Assembly (NCBI GenBank): GCA_951848785.1
Contig: CATOUR010000092.1
Span: forward strand, 7,874,001 to 7,938,000
DNA from: Callosobruchus maculatus
Taxonomy: Eukaryota > Arthropoda > Insecta > Coleoptera > Chrysomelidae
DNA length: 64,000 nucleotides
Direction: 5' to 3'
The position numbers were made by a program, and so were the translations under genes. Under the pieces are notes generated by a model. It had not been told where the DNA came from. It did not search any database and saw only the letters and a list, made by a program, of their open reading frames with translations. Shown here one piece after another: positions 1 through 10,700 of the stretch (the stretch's first letter is position 1; every line of letters begins with the position of its first letter).

Positions 1-66
1 TGTCCTCTCAAAATAAAAAATTTTCGCGATCACAATACTCCTCTCAGCTATCGATGTCGGAAATGA
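1..66. repeat. Dispersed repeat A, copy 1
   Basis: This stretch, with the core AAATTTTCGCGAYCA and TATCGRTGT, recurs in the same orientation near 7561-7626 at roughly 80 percent identity by eye. The family is not recognised and the left boundary lies outside the window. Confidence 0.6.
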
Positions 67-521
67 GATTGACTCTGAAGAAGTTTACCAAACAAATATA
101 ACACCTCTAACGTGTTTTACCGTTTGAAAACCTAATCTCTGACTAGCTGACAGACTGACAATCTAGTTTTAAGCTATAAATCTAATTAACGAAGATGATC
201 GCTAAACTATTGGTTTTATTCTACGGAGTGGGAGGATTAGATGCAACTAGGAAAAAACAGATTTTAGGCCTCTTGTAGAAACATGGACAAACTACCAAGA
301 AATTGTGTTTAAAATCTAAACTATAGTCGAGAAAAGAGATGTATATCAAAAAACTACAAATTTCAAAAGCTTATATTATGACGGAAATTGTCCATATTGA
401 ACTTTTTTCTTCCAGTCCAATTACTCAGCTGTTGTTAACTGTGACTCTCAGCTATTACGAAAATAAAGCATGAAACTCCAAAACTATACTATAGTAGGCC
501 ACACCACAAGACACATTTATC
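67..521. other. AT-rich intergenic stretch
   Basis: No ORF, RNA gene or clear repeat is seen. It lies between repeat A and the 3' end of the minus-strand LINE. Confidence 0.5.
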
Positions 522-3500
522 TTTTTTTTTTTTTTAAGGACAGCCTCCCGCAAAGGCTAAAAGCCTATGTCGCTGTAGAAGCGCTGCGAGAGGATAAGTG
601 TCGGTGCACGTTAGATTTGAAGCGCTGCAGGTTGTAGCCGGCGGGAAACAAATTCCCTGGCAGCTCGTTCCACAGCGTCGAAGTTCTCCAAAAGAAGGAA
701 TGCTGGAGGAGACTGGTTCGTGGAGTAGGGACCTCGACCTGGTAAGGGTGAGCTCGCAGAGCCTCTCTAGTGTTCCTCGTTCGGGCAGCCTTTGCTGTTA
801 TTACCTGGGAGAGCTCACTCGAACATCTTCCGTGATAGAATCTGTAGAACAGGGATAGGTCAGCCACCCTTCTTCGATGTTCCAGGCTATGGAGGTCTTT
901 TGTGAGGTTAGGCATATCGATTAGTCTAATTGCTCTCTTCTGGATGGTATCCAGAAGCTTTAGAGAGTGCTTGGGAGCGCATCCCCACACATGGGAGCAA
1001 TACTCCAGCGGTGGTCGGATCTGTGCCTTGTAGAGCAGCAGCAGCTGCTCTGGTGTGTACAGCTTCCTACAGCGGAACAAAACTCCAAGCTTCTGGGATG
1101 CCGCTTTAGCAATACTGACGACGTGGTCGTGCCAAGATATGTTGTTGTTGATGTTGACCCCCAAAAGCTTGACGGAAGGTGACTCGTCTATGGGGTGACC
1201 CTCCATTTCCAATGTTGGTAAGTCAGTGTGAGACTTCTTTGTAAGTGTTGTTGCCTGGGTTTTCTGTACGTTGAACTGTACTTTATTTGCTAATCCCCAC
1301 TCGACAATTTTTTTGATATCTGCGTTGATCTGTGAGGCATGCTGTTGTCGTCGACGTACCGTCTCCTGGGATGATAGTGGCTTGCCTGGTTCCATGCACG
1401 ATATCAATGTACTGTCGTCTGCGAAGCTGTAGATTGGATTGGATGTTATTTCCAGCAGCTCGTTGATGTACAGCAGGAACAGTGTAGGGGACAAAACAGA
1501 TCCCTGAGGAACACCGGCGTTTATTGAAAATACGTCTGATGAACAGCCTTCGTCTACAACGAACAGAGATCGGTCGTTCAAAAAGCTGTTCAGCCACTGG
1601 CGCAGACCAGGTGGTAGTCCATAAGCAGCAAGCTTGACTAGAAGTCCCTCATGCCACACTCTGTCGAAGGCTTTAGATATGTCAAGCGCAACAACACGGG
1701 ATTCGCCATGGTTTTCAATGGCTCTATTCCACAAGTGAGTGACATAGGCCAGAAGGTCACCCGTAGACCTGTGCTTACGGAAGCCATACTGGCGATCATT
1801 TATGATGTTATTATTGTCCAGGTATTTCAGGATCTGTGTGTTAATGACAGTCTCCATAACCTTGGACATGATGCTGAGAAGAGCCACAGGTCTATAGTTT
1901 GTGGGATCGGTTTTTTTGCCTTTCTTAGGGATGGGTTGTACGCAGCCAACTTTCCATGAAGCGGGAAACACGCCTTGCTGATATGATAGTTTGAAGAGCT
2001 TGCAAAGAATAGGTGCAAGCTCAGCGGCACAGCGTTTAAGGACAATGGCTGGAATTTGGTCGGGACCAGTAGCTTTCTTCGTGTTTAGCTTCTGGAGGAT
2101 GCTTTTTACATCTCGATGTTGAAATTTGACCTCTGCCATTCTCGAGTTTACGTTTACGTTAGTGGTCGGATTGCTTCCTTGGAAGTCTACAGTAGAATTG
2201 GCTGCGAAAAGCCTCCCTAAGATGTCTGCTTTTTCTTTAGGAGCAGAAGCGATGGACTTGTCCTCTCTGGTCAAGGGTGGTATTGAGGAATAGGAAAAGT
2301 TCTGACTAACAGCCTTAGCTACAGACCAGAATGTTCTGGACGAACTAGGACATGAGAGGAGCTTGTTCTTAATTTTTTGGTTGTGTTCCTCCTTGCAGTT
2401 GTCAATCACGCGTTTACAGTGGCTTCTAGCGTCGATAAAACTGCGGTGGTTCTCGGCGTTTGGATTTTTCCTCCATTCCTTGTAATGTTGGTTTTTGGAG
2501 GTAACTGCATCTCTACAACGCTGATTAAACCATGGCTTGTTTTTGGAGGGACGCTTGACGACATGTGGAATATAGGCCTCCATGCCGGACATTATTACCT
2601 CTGTTATTTCTTGGGCGCAAGCTGATGGGTCTCGTGACTTGAAGCAGACGTCGTGCCAGGGAAAGGACTGGTAGTATTCCCTTAGGTCGTCCCACTTTGC
2701 TGATCCGTAATGCCAGACACGGCGAGGCATTGTATGGTGGGGATCTGGAGAATGCATCCTGCACAGTGTTGAGACGGTGTTATGGTCAGACGATCCTAGT
2801 GGAGCGGTTACTTCCACTGTGTAAATTGTTGGGGTAGTTGTTAGGTATAGGTCCAGCAGACTGGCAAAATCTCCGTGGCGGCTGGGGATTCTTGTTGGTT
2901 CTTTAACTATCTGCTCCAAGCCGCAGCTAATAGCAAAGGCTTCAGCTTCACGTCCCTCGTCGTCCGTTTTGTTTGAGTGTTTGAGCCAGTATGAGTTGTG
3001 AACGTTGAAGTCGCCCAGAAAGACTATCTCTGAATTAGGATGACCTGACTGCAGCGCGTCCACAGTGGCTGAAAGCTTCTCGAAGAGCTCTTTGCAGTTG
3101 TTACTACTTGGTGGCCTATAGATGCAGCATATGAATTTGGAATGATTTTGGAAGGATATTTTAAGCCATATGATGTCAGATCCTTCCAGTTCGAGCTCTT
3201 CCTCTCGATGACAAGAAAGCCCAGATTTAACGTACACGCTTACGCCAAACCTACGTCTAAATCGGGTGTATAAGTCGTGGCCGGGATATCTGAAGCAATT
3301 ATCCATTGTTGAAGAGCCGACTTGAGTTTCCGTAAGAGCCAGAATGTGTGGCTTCTCTGTCTGAAGATGTTGATGGACAGAGTTTATGTTGGAGGCAAGA
3401 CCTCGTATATTTGTAAAATCGGCTCTGAACACGTTTCTCTGGCCTTCGGGCCTGTCGTCAGTGCGAAGTTGCTGCAAAGGACGGCTTGTGTTGATAGCCT

Positions 3501-3920
3501 GATGAGGAGTGGCAGCGAAATTTTTTAAACGAACTTCGCTTAATGTTCCCCCCGGACCACCTGGCACCCGGAGATCCGAACGGCCAGGTATTTTACCTCC
3601 GGAATCTTTTGATCCTGGAAGAGCCATTGAGCATTTTTTACTTCTAATTAATCCAATTTGTCACTTGTGAGAAACCGGGAACATCGGCCCAGCGACGGAA
3701 CATGAACCATAAGGCCATTTGGCGCCGCCTATTTTCGGGAACCTATTTCTAGTTTCCCGGAAATATTCCGATGTGGGGGTGATTGCACCGCGGGCGAAGC
3801 TAAGTGACTCCACTTCTCCCCCCTTTGGCTGATTGCAGAGCTAATAGTACACGATGCACCATCGTTGGTGCGAGGTGAACCATCACCTCTGGGCGATGGG
3901 GTCGCCACATCCCTACGCTG
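522..3920 (-). mobile_element. Full-length Jockey/CR1-like non-LTR retrotransposon
   Basis: The element runs on the minus strand from a GC-rich 5' leader (about 3920-3628) through one long ORF to a short 3' UTR and a poly(A) tail, seen as a run of T at about 522-536. The leader contains inverted segments around 3860-3900 that could fold. No separate gag-like ORF1 is present upstream of the polymerase ORF, so either ORF1 was lost or the copy is 5'-shortened. The right boundary is placed where GC-rich sequence gives way to AT-rich flank near 3920. No clear target-site duplication was found. Confidence 0.8.
565..3627 (-). CDS. LINE endonuclease/reverse transcriptase (ORF2-like), intact
   Basis: The 1020-aa ORF encodes the retrotransposition enzyme of a Jockey/CR1-like LINE: an AP-type endonuclease nicks the target and the reverse transcriptase copies the RNA there. 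Visible in order: endonuclease at about residues 70-285, with LALTE (E100), GDFNVHNSYWL (D206) and SDHN (281-284); reverse transcriptase at about 515-800, with KATGPD, NYRPVALLS, ALDISKAFD (647-655), GVPQGSVLSPTLF (705-717) and the catalytic FADD box (735-738); and a C-terminal thumb/connection region ending in a basic, Ser-rich tail. Every expected catalytic residue is present and there is no stop or frameshift, so the copy may be young. The start is the first Met after the 5' leader. RNase H and a C-terminal zinc knuckle are not seen, in keeping with a Jockey/CR1-like assignment. Confidence 0.93.
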   Translation of the reverse strand: MALPGSKDSGGKIPGRSDLRVPGGPGGTLSEVRLKNFAATPHQAINTSRPLQQLRTDDRPEGQRNVFRADFTNIRGLASNINSVHQHLQTEKPHILALTETQVGSSTMDNCFRYPGHDLYTRFRRRFGVSVYVKSGLSCHREEELELEGSDIIWLKISFQNHSKFICCIYRPPSSNNCKELFEKLSATVDALQSGHPNSEIVFLGDFNVHNSYWLKHSNKTDDEGREAEAFAISCGLEQIVKEPTRIPSRHGDFASLLDLYLTTTPTIYTVEVTAPLGSSDHNTVSTLCRMHSPDPHHTMPRRVWHYGSAKWDDLREYYQSFPWHDVCFKSRDPSACAQEITEVIMSGMEAYIPHVVKRPSKNKPWFNQRCRDAVTSKNQHYKEWRKNPNAENHRSFIDARSHCKRVIDNCKEEHNQKIKNKLLSCPSSSRTFWSVAKAVSQNFSYSSIPPLTREDKSIASAPKEKADILGRLFAANSTVDFQGSNPTTNVNVNSRMAEVKFQHRDVKSILQKLNTKKATGPDQIPAIVLKRCAAELAPILCKLFKLSYQQGVFPASWKVGCVQPIPKKGKKTDPTNYRPVALLSIMSKVMETVINTQILKYLDNNNIINDRQYGFRKHRSTGDLLAYVTHLWNRAIENHGESRVVALDISKAFDRVWHEGLLVKLAAYGLPPGLRQWLNSFLNDRSLFVVDEGCSSDVFSINAGVPQGSVLSPTLFLLYINELLEITSNPIYSFADDSTLISCMEPGKPLSSQETVRRRQQHASQINADIKKIVEWGLANKVQFNVQKTQATTLTKKSHTDLPTLEMEGHPIDESPSVKLLGVNINNNISWHDHVVSIAKAASQKLGVLFRCRKLYTPEQLLLLYKAQIRPPLEYCSHVWGCAPKHSLKLLDTIQKRAIRLIDMPNLTKDLHSLEHRRRVADLSLFYRFYHGRCSSELSQVITAKAARTRNTREALRAHPYQVEVPTPRTSLLQHSFFWRTSTLWNELPGNLFPAGYNLQRFKSNVHRHLSSRSASTAT

Positions 3921-4236
3921 TAAAACATATAATGTTTAACGAAATATCTATAGACCCTTCATTTTGTAATATTACTGTATGTCAATAAATATTATTTTAC
4001 TCTATTCTATTCATCGAAATTTGACTGTTTTCTGTTGAATAACAGGTACTCAGATGTACCAGTCTGAATTCATGTAAATTTTACTCAGGGTACCGACAGT
4101 TAATATGAATACTTGACGTTAACTGAAAGCTACTTAACTGAAAGTTTTATCTGAATATTGAGAAACTATCGAGCACTAAGATATGAATAGTTTTGGGATT
4201 CTTTTTAAAAATATGTAATGTTAATATAATCCTTAC

Positions 4237-4393
4237 CTGGTTTGGGCTTTCCTCCTTGTTTACGGTCCCCATCAAGTACGATCAGATTGGGCGAATCTTT
4301 GGGTGCTGCTTTGATTTGGTGGCCTTGCCCTTGCACCTCACTGATAGCTACAAAAATCAGTGCCACAAGAAATAGGCTACAGAACTTCATCAT
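4237..4393 (-). CDS. First coding exon of a small secreted peptide gene
   Basis: Tandem ATG codons at 4393 open a 52-codon exon. The first 20 or so residues are a textbook signal peptide: MMKF, then a long hydrophobic core (LFLVALIFVAI), then a likely cleavage site after VQG. The mature part is short, polar and rich in Lys, Gly and Pro, with no Cys so far. The exon ends with a perfect donor (CAG|GTAAGG, intron from 4236 downward) in the middle of a Gly codon, so one or more exons must follow on the minus strand. No matching second exon was found between here and position 1; the downstream intron would span the Jockey-like LINE, or the gene is truncated. A TATA box and initiator-like sequence lie upstream. 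The layout suits an inducible secreted or antimicrobial-like peptide, but no family was recognised. Confidence 0.6.
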
Positions 4394-4465
4394 CAGCTTG
4401 GAGCGGAGTCAATTTCCTCTCAAGCTGGTTGGGATCGGAAATTATCAACCGATTTGGAGCACGAT

Positions 4466-4474
4466 CTTTTTATA
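4466..4474 (-). promoter_or_regulatory. TATA box for the secreted-peptide gene
   Basis: Reading the minus strand, TATAAAAAG lies about 75 nt before the first ATG. A start site 25-35 nt downstream, near 4440-4450, would give a 5' UTR of about 50 nt. TATA promoters of this kind are common in inducible insect genes; the exact start is inferred. Confidence 0.55.
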
Positions 4475-4618
4475 ACAGTTTCTCATTTTCGTCAAACAAT
4501 AAGGTATAGAAACACAAAGGGTAATAATTCATTTAAATGGCGTGAGCTAATTAGTCTGTTAACAATATACTACTCGCAAGTGAAATCCGAATACCTAGAA
4601 AAAAGCATATTCGCATCA

Positions 4619-4647
4619 AAAATAATAATAATTATAATAATAATAAA
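4619..4647. repeat. (TAA)n microsatellite, LINE target
   Basis: A near-perfect AAT/TAA repeat abuts the 5' end of the Dong/R4-like LINE. Dong elements are known to insert into TAA repeats, so this is read as the target site. Confidence 0.85.
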
Positions 4648-7345
4648 GGGCGACGGCGAGGGGTGGCCAGTACCTCTCAGTGACGCCTCACCAAGGTGGC
4701 GGATAGGGGGATGCCTCCCAGATATGGGTGGTACCGGGGAAATGAAATACCCGCGGACACGACGGATCTCCATGTGAGGAGCGGTACTCCGACAGCGCCT
4801 GTTCTTCATGTTCATGTCCATAAACCCCCAGGAAGCCGCCCAACATCAAGAGGCTATTCAGTGCGTGGCGACACCGAGGGGTATACCAAGCCCAAGGATG
4901 TAAGCCAGCCGGCAACCTTTGCAGGTACATCCTAAGGAGGCAATTTGGACGGCTGCCTCCGGAAATGTCGACTGGGGGCCCTAAGGTTAGCCACCTGATG
5001 GGCCCTATCTTCGGGTTCGACCACCCCGGAAGAAAAGCACCCACACCGAGCCGGTTACGGGAGCCGGCGTTGGGCAAGGTGGTGGTGCTTCGGATCGCCC
5101 TGTTGACGACCCCCGCTATGACATGGACTGTTTTACGTGGACGACGGAGCTCAGGGGTGACCTGCTGAGCTGCTACGAGAGCAGTAGCCCGCACCGTAGG
5201 GGATACATGTCCCGCATATATGGGAGGTGGTGTGAAATGCACCCAGAGCAGAGCACGCTTACCTCTCAGAATTTGCGAGATTATGTATCGTACCTCCGGA
5301 GGCAGGGATATGTTCCTGCTCCAGCTCAGCCTGCCCCTTCGGCGGACGGAAGGCCTGTTAACCAGGCTGAAAGTTCGCCGGTAATGCCCGCTGAGAGGGA
5401 AATCGACCAAGTCGTCTCATCTGGGGATTTCAGAGACCGAAGGGCCTTGCATAACAACGGAAGGTCCTTGAAGCTGGCAGATTTGAAGAGAGAGGATGAG
5501 GTTGTGGGTGAACGTCTATCGGAGGCCTCTGACATTTGGAGCATCAATTGCGAAATTTACGCTGCGGCTCTGAGGCTAGCTAGACAGGGGAGGGTGAGAG
5601 ACTCTCCTGTTGAGAGAGCACAGAGACGGGTGCGCCAAATGGAAGCGAAAATCCAGTTGGCTCGCCAGGAAGCATCCCGTATCCAGTGTGTGATGGAATA
5701 TAGAGCGGCTGGGAAGTCTTTTACGCGCCGAGTGCTCCAGATAGCCTACGGGCTGAGGCGCGACCATCATACACTCAGTCAAGCGGTACTGGTTGTTCTC
5801 AAGCAACACTGTCGACAGCTGGCTGCAAGGAGAACCTGTTGATTGACCGATGTGTCACGCAGGACTCCGTGCAGTACAAGCGATGGCCTGGATTGACTAT
5901 CGCAAGGCATTCGACAGCACGTCTCATGAGCTCATTGTGCGACTGTTGGAATGTCTTTCGGTGGATAGTGAGATAGTGGGATGCATCAAACAACTGATGC
6001 CACTCTGGAAGACCCGGTTCACTATAACATCAGGTGAAACTCGGGTTCAGACAGAGTCGGTGTCATTGAAAAGAGGTGTCTTTCAAGGAGACTCCTTGAG
6101 TCCCTTGCTCTTTTGCATCTCACTTTTGCCTCTGTCCATAGCGCTGAGAAATACTAAAGGATACAGCTGTGGCACGCCCAATAACCGGAAGCACAAGGTC
6201 ACCCATCTGTTTTATATGGATGACCTAAAACTTTATGCCTCCGGCCAACGCGAACTACAACAATCGCTGAGGGTGGTGCAGGAGTACAGTCATGCTATCG
6301 GAATGGAGTTCAGGACAGACAAATGTGCATTGGTTCATCTCAAGAAAGGACGAAGCGGAGATAGTGGAGATGAGGAACAGCTCGTTGATGGGAGCATCTT
6401 GCGACAACTGCATGCCGGAGATACTTATACCTACCTTGGAGTGGCGCAGCGCCATGTCCAAGAGGCAGAATTGGCTAAAGAGTGTCTCCGCCGCAAGTAT
6501 TTGCACCGACTCCGGCAGATCTGGTCGTCAGAACTGTCCGGCAAGAACAAAGTCGCTGCCACAAACATGCTTGCGGCCCCATTGTTATTATACACCTTTG
6601 GTGCTATACACTGGAAAGTGAGCGAGCTGAAGGAAATCGACATGAGGACCCGCAAAAGGATGAATATGGAGGAAAGGGCGTGGACTATTGAGTTTGGAGC
6701 GTCTGCACAACAGAGTAGTACTGGCCACTGCCTGCTATGTAACGAACAGCACCGATTCCTTGATCCGCTTTGTGCGAGGGCACGAGAATGCGGGAAAAGG
6801 AGCCCTTCTTTTTAGCGCAGCGCAACTAGCAGCCGAGGAGCTCAGCCTCACACTCGACTTCAAGCGGAGGTGTCAGCAGTCCATTACGGAACTTGCTCCC
6901 GCAGAATTAAAATCCCACATTAAAACTGCCGAAGTCGACTTCCTCTTAAGACTTCATAAAGAGAAGCCAATGCATGGAATCTTCTACAAACATCTAGAAG
7001 AGCATGGCTTGTCTGAGCAGTTGACCTTCTCTTTCCTAAGGTCTAGTCACTAGTGGGTTGTTGAAGTCGGAGACTGATGGTTTCATAATGGCTTGCCAGA
7101 ACGGCATCTGCAACAGCTTGGTGTACCGTAAAACGGTTATGGATGTAGACGTACCTGACACCCGTTGTAGAGCTTGCCGACAAACGCCAGAGACGCTTAT
7201 GCATCTCTTGTGGGCGTGTAAGACGTACGCTGGGACGGCTTACGTCCATCGGCACAACGCGGCTCTACGAGCGCTCTAATATCATTTAAGGCACTCATAC
7301 GGTATCGATGAGATACTGGTGCTGCCATACGATCCAGAGGATTAG
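4648..7345 (+). mobile_element. Dong/R4-like LINE, 3'-truncated
   Basis: GC-rich sequence begins directly at the end of the TAA repeat, runs through a leader of about 480 bp and then through broken coding sequence similar to the R4/Dong clade. Homology stops at about 7345, after the Cys-His knuckle but before the restriction-like endonuclease. Ordinary LINE insertions lose the 5' end, so loss of the 3' end with a kept 5' junction points to a later deletion. Confidence 0.8.
5123..7345 (+). pseudogene. Dong/R4-like reverse transcriptase, frameshifted
   Basis: The coding region is split over several frames. Residues from 5123-5842 give the N-terminal region, rich in Arg and Gln. The segment at about 5830-5880 matches the end of the RT fingers (CKENLLIDR) and the 5889-6815 frame gives the palm: AWIDYRKAFDS, FQGDSLSPLLFCISLLPLS and the catalytic LFYMDDLKLYA. 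After a shift near 6700, 6688-7053 and 7058-7342 give the thumb and a CCHC knuckle (CRACRQTPETLMHLLWAC). An internal stop sits at 7277-7279. The RT finger motifs between the N-terminal part and the palm are missing, which suggests an internal deletion of several hundred bp. The YMDD box and knuckle match the clade that uses a restriction-like endonuclease; that domain is absent here but present in the second copy at 54-56 kb. Confidence 0.85.
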
Positions 7346-8590
7346 TTTACAATGTAAGTCTGCTGATTATGGTCATTGAATTCCTGGAGGATTTTTGCTC
7401 ATTACTCCGCCGCCTAACTATCGATTTACAAAATTATCGTTACCTACTACGACCCCACACCATATTGCCACCCAAAGTTCATCATAATTCATGTACCGGT
7501 TATTGAGATAACGAGGCTAGATGAAAGTCAACAGACAGTAAGACAGACCGACAAGAAGCGTATTATCTCAAAATCGAAAATTTTCGCGACCATATCAATC
7601 CCCTCACCTATCGGTGTGGAAAGGAAACAATATATTGTTACAGTTGATTAGCTTCTCCAGATTATGGCAGCAAAAATTTCTTAAAAAATAAATCTTGATT
7701 TATTTATCATTTGGTATGTCTGTGTGGGTAAGTGAAAGTAAAAAGAACTTTCGTGACAGCAGAAAATCTATGTAACCCTATTTATTCTTTTTTAATAACA
7801 GGAATTGCCTTGTGAATGCCACTTTAATCTGTAACTGTGATCCGGAGTCCTTCAGAAGAAAATTTCTGCATACGGTTCTGCTTTTGGCGAATAGTAATGC
7901 AGCCAGATCAACAGAAGTCAACGTTACAATGAAACAATCAGTGCAATAAGCGCAGCGACGTCAATAAATAGAAAGTAATAAACTATGGGCTCCATGATTT
8001 GGCACAGAAAGTTTTCATTGTTCCGTATATTCAATATACAATTATTTCTAATTAAATAATAAATATTGAACAATAAGCGTCAGTAATACAATAGTTAGTT
8101 TGGCGCGTGGGATAAATTTTGCTTTGTCTACACATGTGTCTGGACAAATAAGTCTTTATGGACATATACAGCGGTAAACTAGAGTTACGTAATAAAAACC
8201 GTTTTCTTTAACACTATACGTTGCATCATAAATATCATAAATCAGTGTTATAGGTAACGTGTTCACCATCTTTGGGAATACATGACCTATACAGACACGT
8301 GTAAGACGTCGGTGTCAAACTCAAATGGATAGCGTGTCAAAGTAACACATAATTAATAAAATGTCATGGATGTAATATGGTCCAATTTAATATAAAGTAA
8401 TTAGTTGTACTAACAATATCATAATTTAAAAGAATAGTCAAAGCCAATCATAAAATCTCAGCCCTTTGCTAATATAAGCAAACAGCGGAAAAGTTTTCTC
8501 AAATTCTTAAAAGTCTGCGTGTGAAACTATTTCATGACTATCCACTTGTAAAGATATACAGATTTGGATATAATAGCTTCTAGAAAATAT
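7346..8590. other. AT-rich stretch with repeat A copy
   Basis: No coding sequence is supported. Repeat A recurs at 7561-7626, preceded by a GACAGAC-type run at about 7530-7555. The remainder shows no structure that I can assign. Confidence 0.5.
7561..7626. repeat. Dispersed repeat A, copy 2
   Basis: Direct match to positions 1-66 with a few substitutions. The GACAGACCGAC run just upstream is common next to insect interspersed repeats. Confidence 0.65.
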
Positions 8591-8591
8591 A

Positions 8592-8694
8592 CAGGGTCTT
8601 ACACACCTGTTCAACAGTGCTCTATTTTAAGCCCGATACTATTTTTGATATACACCTTTGACTTACACAAAGTGGTCGAAAATTCATAAATCGA
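8592..8694 (+). pseudogene. Short LINE reverse-transcriptase fragment
   Basis: One frame reads PVQQCSILSPILFLIYTFDL, a decayed form of the RT motif P-Q-G-S-x-L-S-P-x-L-F-x-x-Y. It ends at a stop after about 34 codons and no neighbouring motif survives. It could be part of the same lost LINE as the fragment at 9 kb, but the motif order does not prove it. Confidence 0.5.
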
Positions 8695-9019
8695 ATTCAA
8701 TAAAATAAATTTTGAGTGCTATTTTTGCGAAATTGGATCGAAATAAATCAGACACTTAGAACGAATTTAAACTATCGTGGTATTTTGATTAACAAAGTTT
8801 GCTTTGAAGCAAAGTGAACTTTGACGTCTGTTAGAATAGTTTTAACTGGATAATTTCGACGCTCTATGTCTATTTGGAACTAGTTTTCACTGATTCATTC
8901 TTTAGCAGCAGTTAATTCTAGTTGCAATAAAGGCTTTTGTTGAAGTTTAGTTTCAGCCATGCTGCATGTCCTCAAGATATTCATCAGGATAATACACACC
9001 GGAATATAGAGGAAGTGTG

Positions 9020-9364
9020 AATACCAACTGGACGAAACCTAATTTGGATTCCGATAGTGGCTTAGGCAAACGTGAGGCTCTATTTGAACTAAACGCCTTT
9101 ACACAACGATACAGAAACATGGACGTCAATTTAGTCGCTTGTTTTATAGATTATAAAAAGGCCTTACATTGCGTCAAACACCAAAAGCTCATAGAAGTCC
9201 TCAAAATGACTGAAACAGAGGAAATTCAATTAATCGCGAGCCTCTACTTTAAGCAAAGCACAGTAGTAAAAGTTGAGGGAACAATATCGGACAGTCTAAG
9301 ATCCCCCTCCCAAATTCTGCAGGTATCTGTTTTTTCAATAAAATTAATTCTAAATGAATCTTGA
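9020..9364 (+). pseudogene. LINE reverse-transcriptase fragment
   Basis: An open stretch contains the finger-palm part of a non-LTR RT: GLGKREALFELNAFTQRY, then CFIDYKKALHCVKHQKLIE (the catalytic Asp sits in FIDYKKA), then IQLIASLYFKQSTVVKVEG. The usual next motif (RGVRQGC-ILSPxLF) is lost and the frame closes at 9362-9364. This arrangement is typical of the endonuclease-type LINEs abundant in insects. It is a fragment with no active YADD box. Confidence 0.8.
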
Positions 9365-9422
9365 AATAGTATGAAATGGATTAACGATAGGTTGTCTTTT
9401 AAAAATTAACCAGAATAACCTG

Positions 9423-10271
9423 TAATGGGGTATTTTCCAACTTACTAATATTGCCTGTTTAAAGGCTGAAATGAATTGCTTGATTCTAATTTGTAATGTT
9501 GGCAGTGTTTGCTCAATTTTTTTCTGCACACGTGGAGTAAAGATAGACTTTGAAAATCATCTCTTTGAAAAGAGCTCATTTAAATCTCTTTAACCTCCCG
9601 CCTAAGAAATCAACCGATCAAAAGTGATTTTTATGCCGGATGTAGATAGGATGTGACTATTTTAATTTGAATTGAGCGTAGATTCAAGGTTGTCACGTTG
9701 TTAATATTTTGCATAGTTTGTCTATAAAGGATTTAAACTTTATTTTATGTTTATTTAGTTTCCCTCTTTTTGTAGACTATAAATGTTATATTGCACAGCT
9801 ATTCCATTTTTTGCATTGTTATGTAATTAGCAGTTTACTCTGAGAATGTTTCATAGTTACTTTTCACAACTTTACTAGTCATTCGGCAACACTCGTCTTT
9901 AAGCCCGTCACTAGTGTCATGCATACATAACCTCCCCTGGTGTCACGACTGTCACGGTATCTCATTTAACCAAGATAGATCATGAAATGATGTAAACAAA
10001 CATCTGTCAATATCAATACGAAGCGGAGGTTATGTCTGTAGATGGAGAAAAGCAGGTCAGACGACAAAGTAGAGTCACATTCTAAGGATAGCTCCACGAA
10101 AGGCTTATTACCTCACGCTTAGGTTTATTACGTCACAGCTTTGGCGCGAAATTTTATGTTTGAACTTTGCAGGTGTTTTTACAGTAAAAAGTAAAAATGT
10201 TAGTTACATGGTTTTTGGGGACGTAACATCAATATTCCGTCATAAAATTTTGTTCGGAAAATACCCCATTA
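9423..10271. mobile_element. Candidate non-autonomous DNA element with 16-bp inverted termini
   Basis: TAATGGGGTATTTTCC at 9423 is matched by its reverse complement ending at 10271, giving an 849-bp unit. A TA duplication is possible at the outer edges. No transposase ORF is visible inside. Confidence 0.55.
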
Positions 10272-10429
10272 ATTTTAGTGTAATAGGTTCGCTAATATAA
10301 CTTGCAACTATATGTTTTTCTAGTTAATTTTACGCCATTTAAAAGAATATTATGTAGCGTTAGGGTTGTCAGGTGTGAACGGATAAATCATTTTTGTTTT
10401 TTTTTTTTAAATTTTAGTACAAAACTAAA

Positions 10430-10700
10430 GTCCATCCCACTCGAGGGTGGGGGGGGTGAATTTTTTTCTCTCCATAAATCCTTTGAACCTTTTCCCGTAG
10501 GCACTTACCAAAACGACACTATTTATCGAAAATCTCCGCGAAGCAGAATTTTCATTCGGCACTTCTCGAACGGCAAGCCCCCTAGGTGTACACTTAGGTG
10601 TAGGTTCAGGGGACCAATGTCTACCATCATACCAAATTTCACTTCTTTCAAACCTTTTGCTGCTGAAAGCCTTTTTTACGACGTAACGATAGGGCTTAAC
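10430..10700 (+). repeat. Dispersed repeat B, copy 1
   Basis: The segment with AGGGGACCAATGTCTACC and CCTTTTGCTGCTGAAAGCC recurs in the same orientation near 57050-57130 and inverted at 56036-56250. The short ORF across it is not conserved between copies, so it is treated as non-coding repeat. Confidence 0.7.

Noticed and set aside
1283..3528. ORFs on the plus strand and other frames within the LINE (for example 1651-1959, 2377-2625)
   Set aside because: They overlap the intact 1020-codon polymerase frame on the other strand and show no motif.
4237..4393. Assignment of the secreted peptide to a named antimicrobial family
   Set aside because: Signal peptide and a Gly/Lys/Pro-rich mature start are not enough; the diagnostic part lies on missing exons.
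4570..5410. Overlapping ORFs on both strands over the LINE leader (including a 240-codon minus-strand frame at 4688-5410)
   Set aside because: They lie in GC-rich leader and N-terminal LINE sequence, which leaves frames open by chance; no known motif.
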